From Anaerostipes sp. 992a (lineage in GTDB: Bacteria > Bacillota > Clostridia > Lachnospirales > Lachnospiraceae), in the NCBI RefSeq assembly GCF_001940245.1, contig NZ_MJIG01000004.1, positions 248,001-312,000 of the forward strand: a DNA stretch of 64,000 bases, given 5' to 3'. Within the stretch, counting starts at the first letter, position 1. Every line of letters begins with the position of its first letter. The notes under the pieces were generated by a model, which saw only the letters and a program-made list of their open reading frames with translations, was not told where the DNA came from and ran no database searches. Position numbers and translations under genes: made by a program. This document shows, in pieces, positions 62,886 through 64,000 of the stretch.

Positions 62886-63356
62886 TTATTTATTTGCTTT
62901 TACTGGCTCACCCGTAAACGGGTCAATATACTCTTTTAGTGTCATTTGATCATATTCTAAATCCTCTTTTAACTGATTTTGAATATACTCTTGTATTTTC
63001 TTTGCATTCTTCCCTACAGTATCTACATAATATCCTCGACACCAGAAATGTCTATTTCCATATTTATACTTTAAATTTGCATGTCGTTCGAATATCATGA
63101 GTGTACTTTTTCCCTTTAAATACCCTACAAAACTTGAAACACTTATACTTGGCGGAATCCTCACCAGCATATGTACATGATCTGGACAGATTTCTGCCTC
63201 CACTATTTCTACACCTTTTCTTTTGCATAGCATACTCAGAATATTAGCTATATCTTGTTTTAACTTTCCGTATGCCACTTTTCTTCTATATTTTGGTGCA
63301 AAAACAATATGATACTTACAATTCCATTTTGTATGTGATAAACTACTAATATCCAT
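62886..63356 (-). CDS. tnpA: IS200-type transposase TnpA (HUH Y1)
   Basis: This 156-residue Y1 transposase has the HUH pair H60-V-H62 in PDHVHMLV and the catalytic Tyr124 in IQEYIQNQL. It is clearly different from the IS605-type TnpA at 14761-15174. There is no tnpB, as in IS200 proper. A perfect GGAGG site precedes the ATG at 63356, but it can pair with AACCTCC at 63412-63418 in transcripts that enter from outside, so expression is expected to be low. Confidence 0.93.
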   Translation of the reverse strand: MDISSLSHTKWNCKYHIVFAPKYRRKVAYGKLKQDIANILSMLCKRKGVEIVEAEICPDHVHMLVRIPPSISVSSFVGYLKGKSTLMIFERHANLKYKYGNRHFWCRGYYVDTVGKNAKKIQEYIQNQLKEDLEYDQMTLKEYIDPFTGEPVKANK

Positions 63357-63362
63357 TTGGAT

Positions 63363-63418
63363 AACCTCCTTTGATTTTATGTGGTTGGCGAACCAACATA
63401 ATTATATCATTGGAGGTT
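63363..63418 (-). promoter_or_regulatory. Leader hairpin sequestering the tnpA ribosome site, with internal promoter
   Basis: On the minus strand AACCTCC (63412-63418) is complementary to GGAGGTT (63363-63369), which contains the tnpA ribosome site. A nested GTTGG/CCAAC hairpin lies between. A TATAAT box (63401-63406) lies inside the loop, so RNA started there lacks the upstream arm, whereas read-through RNA contains it. Confidence 0.65.
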
Positions 63419-63447
63419 TTTTACTGTAAGCTGAAGCAATGCTGACT

Positions 63448-63464
63448 CACCGGCTGAGCCGGTG
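63448..63464. repeat. End hairpin of the IS200-type element (tnpA 5' side)
   Basis: CACCGGCT-G-AGCCGGTG forms a perfect 8-bp stem. The sequence core matches the hairpin at 62757-62779. Confidence 0.85.
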
Positions 63465-63536
63465 GTTTCTTTGTTCCTCAAAGTTTCGTTTCTCTGCCTG
63501 AGAAACTCCACAATGATGAACAGGCTTAAAGCCTAA

Positions 63537-63570
63537 CAAAAAAATCCCAAGCTATATCTTATAGCTTGAG
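63537..63570 (-). terminator. T-box terminator
   Basis: On the minus strand CAAGCTATA pairs with TATAGCTTG around AGA, followed by GGGATTTTTTT. It lies 10 bases after the T-box sequence and would compete with the antiterminator. Confidence 0.88.
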
Positions 63571-63807
63571 ACGAAAATTTCTTCCGCGGTACCACTCAAA
63601 TTGATCATTGAATATCCACTTTATCATATACTATCATATATGTCCACTTGATAACGGGTTAGAATCCCGGCATCTCCTACTAACTTCAAAGATACCCTCA
63701 AAAGTCCATTCAATAAAAGTTCCCGTGCTGTATTCTCACCAACGACAGCTCTCTTTAACGTTCACACATTATCTACTACTCTTTTTCAACGGTTTGATTT
63801 ATTTGTT
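63545..63807 (-). promoter_or_regulatory. T-box leader with tryptophan (UGG) specifier
   Basis: The minus strand holds, in order, an AGAGAGC element and GTTGGTG of Stem I, the specifier region GAA-TGG-ACTTTTGAG with UGG at 63706-63708, AGTAGG and GCCGGG...CCCGTTATC of the central stems, the T-box GAGTGGTACCGCGGAAG (63581-63597), and the terminator. T-boxes sense uncharged tRNA; UGG implies tRNA-Trp. The variable T-box base is U, which can pair with A or wobble with G at the tRNA discriminator position. The next genes beyond the inserted IS200 are a trpXYZ-like transporter, which agrees. Confidence 0.85.
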
Positions 63808-63813
63808 GTTTTT

Positions 63814-63842
63814 ATTCTAAGACCATTTCTTTTATTTGTCAA
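63814..63842 (-). promoter_or_regulatory. Promoter of the T-box/trpXYZ unit
   Basis: TTGACA (63837-63842) is a perfect -35 box, 17 bases before TAGAAT (63814-63819). The start site near 63807 gives a leader of about 260 bases up to the terminator. Confidence 0.82.
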
Positions 63843-63866
63843 TCCTAAATTTTCAAATCTTATCCA

Positions 63867-64000
63867 TTATTTATAAAAGGCATGTCCCTCATATTCGAAC
63901 AGACGGGTCAGGCTACGGTCAAACCAGCTGACGTTTTCCGGATCCGCCAGCGAGCGTTCCACAAAGTACAATGCTCCCTGAGAATAATCCTCTCCCTTTA
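63867..64000 (-). CDS. SleB-type cell wall hydrolase, C-terminal fragment
   Basis: Only the last 43 residues are in the window; the gene continues past the right edge. The end includes GALYFVERSLADPENVSWF, then DRSLTRLFEYEGHAFYK, which matches the C-terminus of Hydrolase_2 (SleB/CwlJ) spore cortex-lytic proteins, where the final HxFY motif is conserved. These enzymes degrade cortex muramic-lactam peptidoglycan during germination, or act as general wall hydrolases. It ends 25 bp before the promoter of the T-box unit. Confidence 0.75.
   Translation of the reverse strand, partial: KGEDYSQGALYFVERSLADPENVSWFDRSLTRLFEYEGHAFYK

Larger units (their letters stand above)
62755..63470 (-). mobile_element. 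IS200-type insertion sequence (tnpA only)
   Basis: A single tnpA lies between subterminal hairpins that share their arms: AACCACCGGCT-C-AGCCGGTGGTT (62757-62779) and CACCGGCT-G-AGCCGGTG (63448-63464). The 3' end (62780-62885) holds a series of small hairpins (GCCCT/AGGGC, GAGTC/GACTC, GAGCCC/GGGCTC). It is inserted between a T-box terminator and trpX, in the same orientation. Ends are estimated to within about 10 bp. Confidence 0.85.

Noticed and set aside
63657-63675. Possible T-box specifier CTA or TTC in the GGGATTCTAACCCG segment
   Set aside because: This segment is the conserved CCGGG...CCCGTTA stem downstream of Stem I. The GAA-NNN-A context of a specifier is met by TGG at 63706-63708, which also agrees with the trpXYZ-like genes.
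1-64000. CRISPR arrays, tRNA or rRNA genes, prophage genes
   Set aside because: I saw no regularly spaced direct repeats, no tRNA-like cloverleaf with conserved arms, and no rRNA or phage structural gene sequence on either strand.

Overview
The window looks like chromosome of a spore-forming, butyrate-producing Clostridia species, most likely Lachnospiraceae. The evidence is a complete acetyl-CoA-to-butyryl-CoA operon (thl-crt-hbd-bcd-etfB-etfA), a separate butyryl-CoA:acetate CoA-transferase gene, SpoIID and SleB-type spore proteins, low G+C with strong AGGAGG ribosome sites, and Firmicutes-type RNA regulators (T-box, preQ1 riboswitch, 6S RNA). I cannot name the species from the sequence alone. 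Nearly all genes lie on the minus strand. The plus-strand exceptions are the CoA-transferase, an IS605-type element and a three-gene transport operon.

Layout. 1-6100: end of a surface polysaccharide operon (partial GT4, GT2, EpsG/Wzy-like polymerase, a phosphoglycosyl transferase-GT4 fusion, a PglF-like dehydratase) with its promoter. 6200-12950: pgi, M18 aminopeptidase, a DacF-type carboxypeptidase, an MnmM-type methyltransferase and an L,D-transpeptidase. 13100-14630: the butyrate CoA-transferase with a Rex-like operator. 14640-16435: an IS200/IS605 element with tnpA and tnpB. 16856-27832: a nucleoid-associated protein and three large secreted proteins; two of these are tandem paralogues with transglutaminase-like, Cys-rich repeat and Ig-like parts. 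28000-34150: the butyrate operon, whose promoter overlaps a second Rex-like site. 34437-42823: ilvBN, scpAB, a phosphoesterase, a 2-hydroxyacid dehydrogenase, a second carboxypeptidase and SpoIID. 42992-43222: 6S RNA gene and promoter. 43224-51624: a DUF5662-type protein, hybrid cluster protein and glutamate synthase (gltB, gltD). 51859-54541: the preQ0/queuosine operon queD-queE-folE-queC under a preQ1 riboswitch with a terminator. 54538-59880: a two-component system divergent from an RmlD-like reductase, a DAACS symporter and an orphan amino-acid-binding lipoprotein. 59957-63842: a trpXYZ-like ABC transporter behind a tryptophan-specifier T-box leader, with an IS200-type element inserted between leader and genes. 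63867-64000: the 3' end of a SleB-type hydrolase.

How the parts fit. The two butyrate loci are physically separate but both carry candidate sites for the redox sensor Rex, which would tie butyrate output to NADH/NAD+. Nitrogen and amino-acid handling recurs in gltBD, ilvBN, the GlnK/GlnL-like two-component system beside a symporter, and the Trp transporter. The most unusual arrangements are the T-box/IS200/trpXYZ configuration, the symporter plus orphan binding protein next to a two-component system, and the two-step glycan fusion enzyme. Many start codons were moved to the ATG, GTG or TTG that has a Shine-Dalgarno site; each entry says why.
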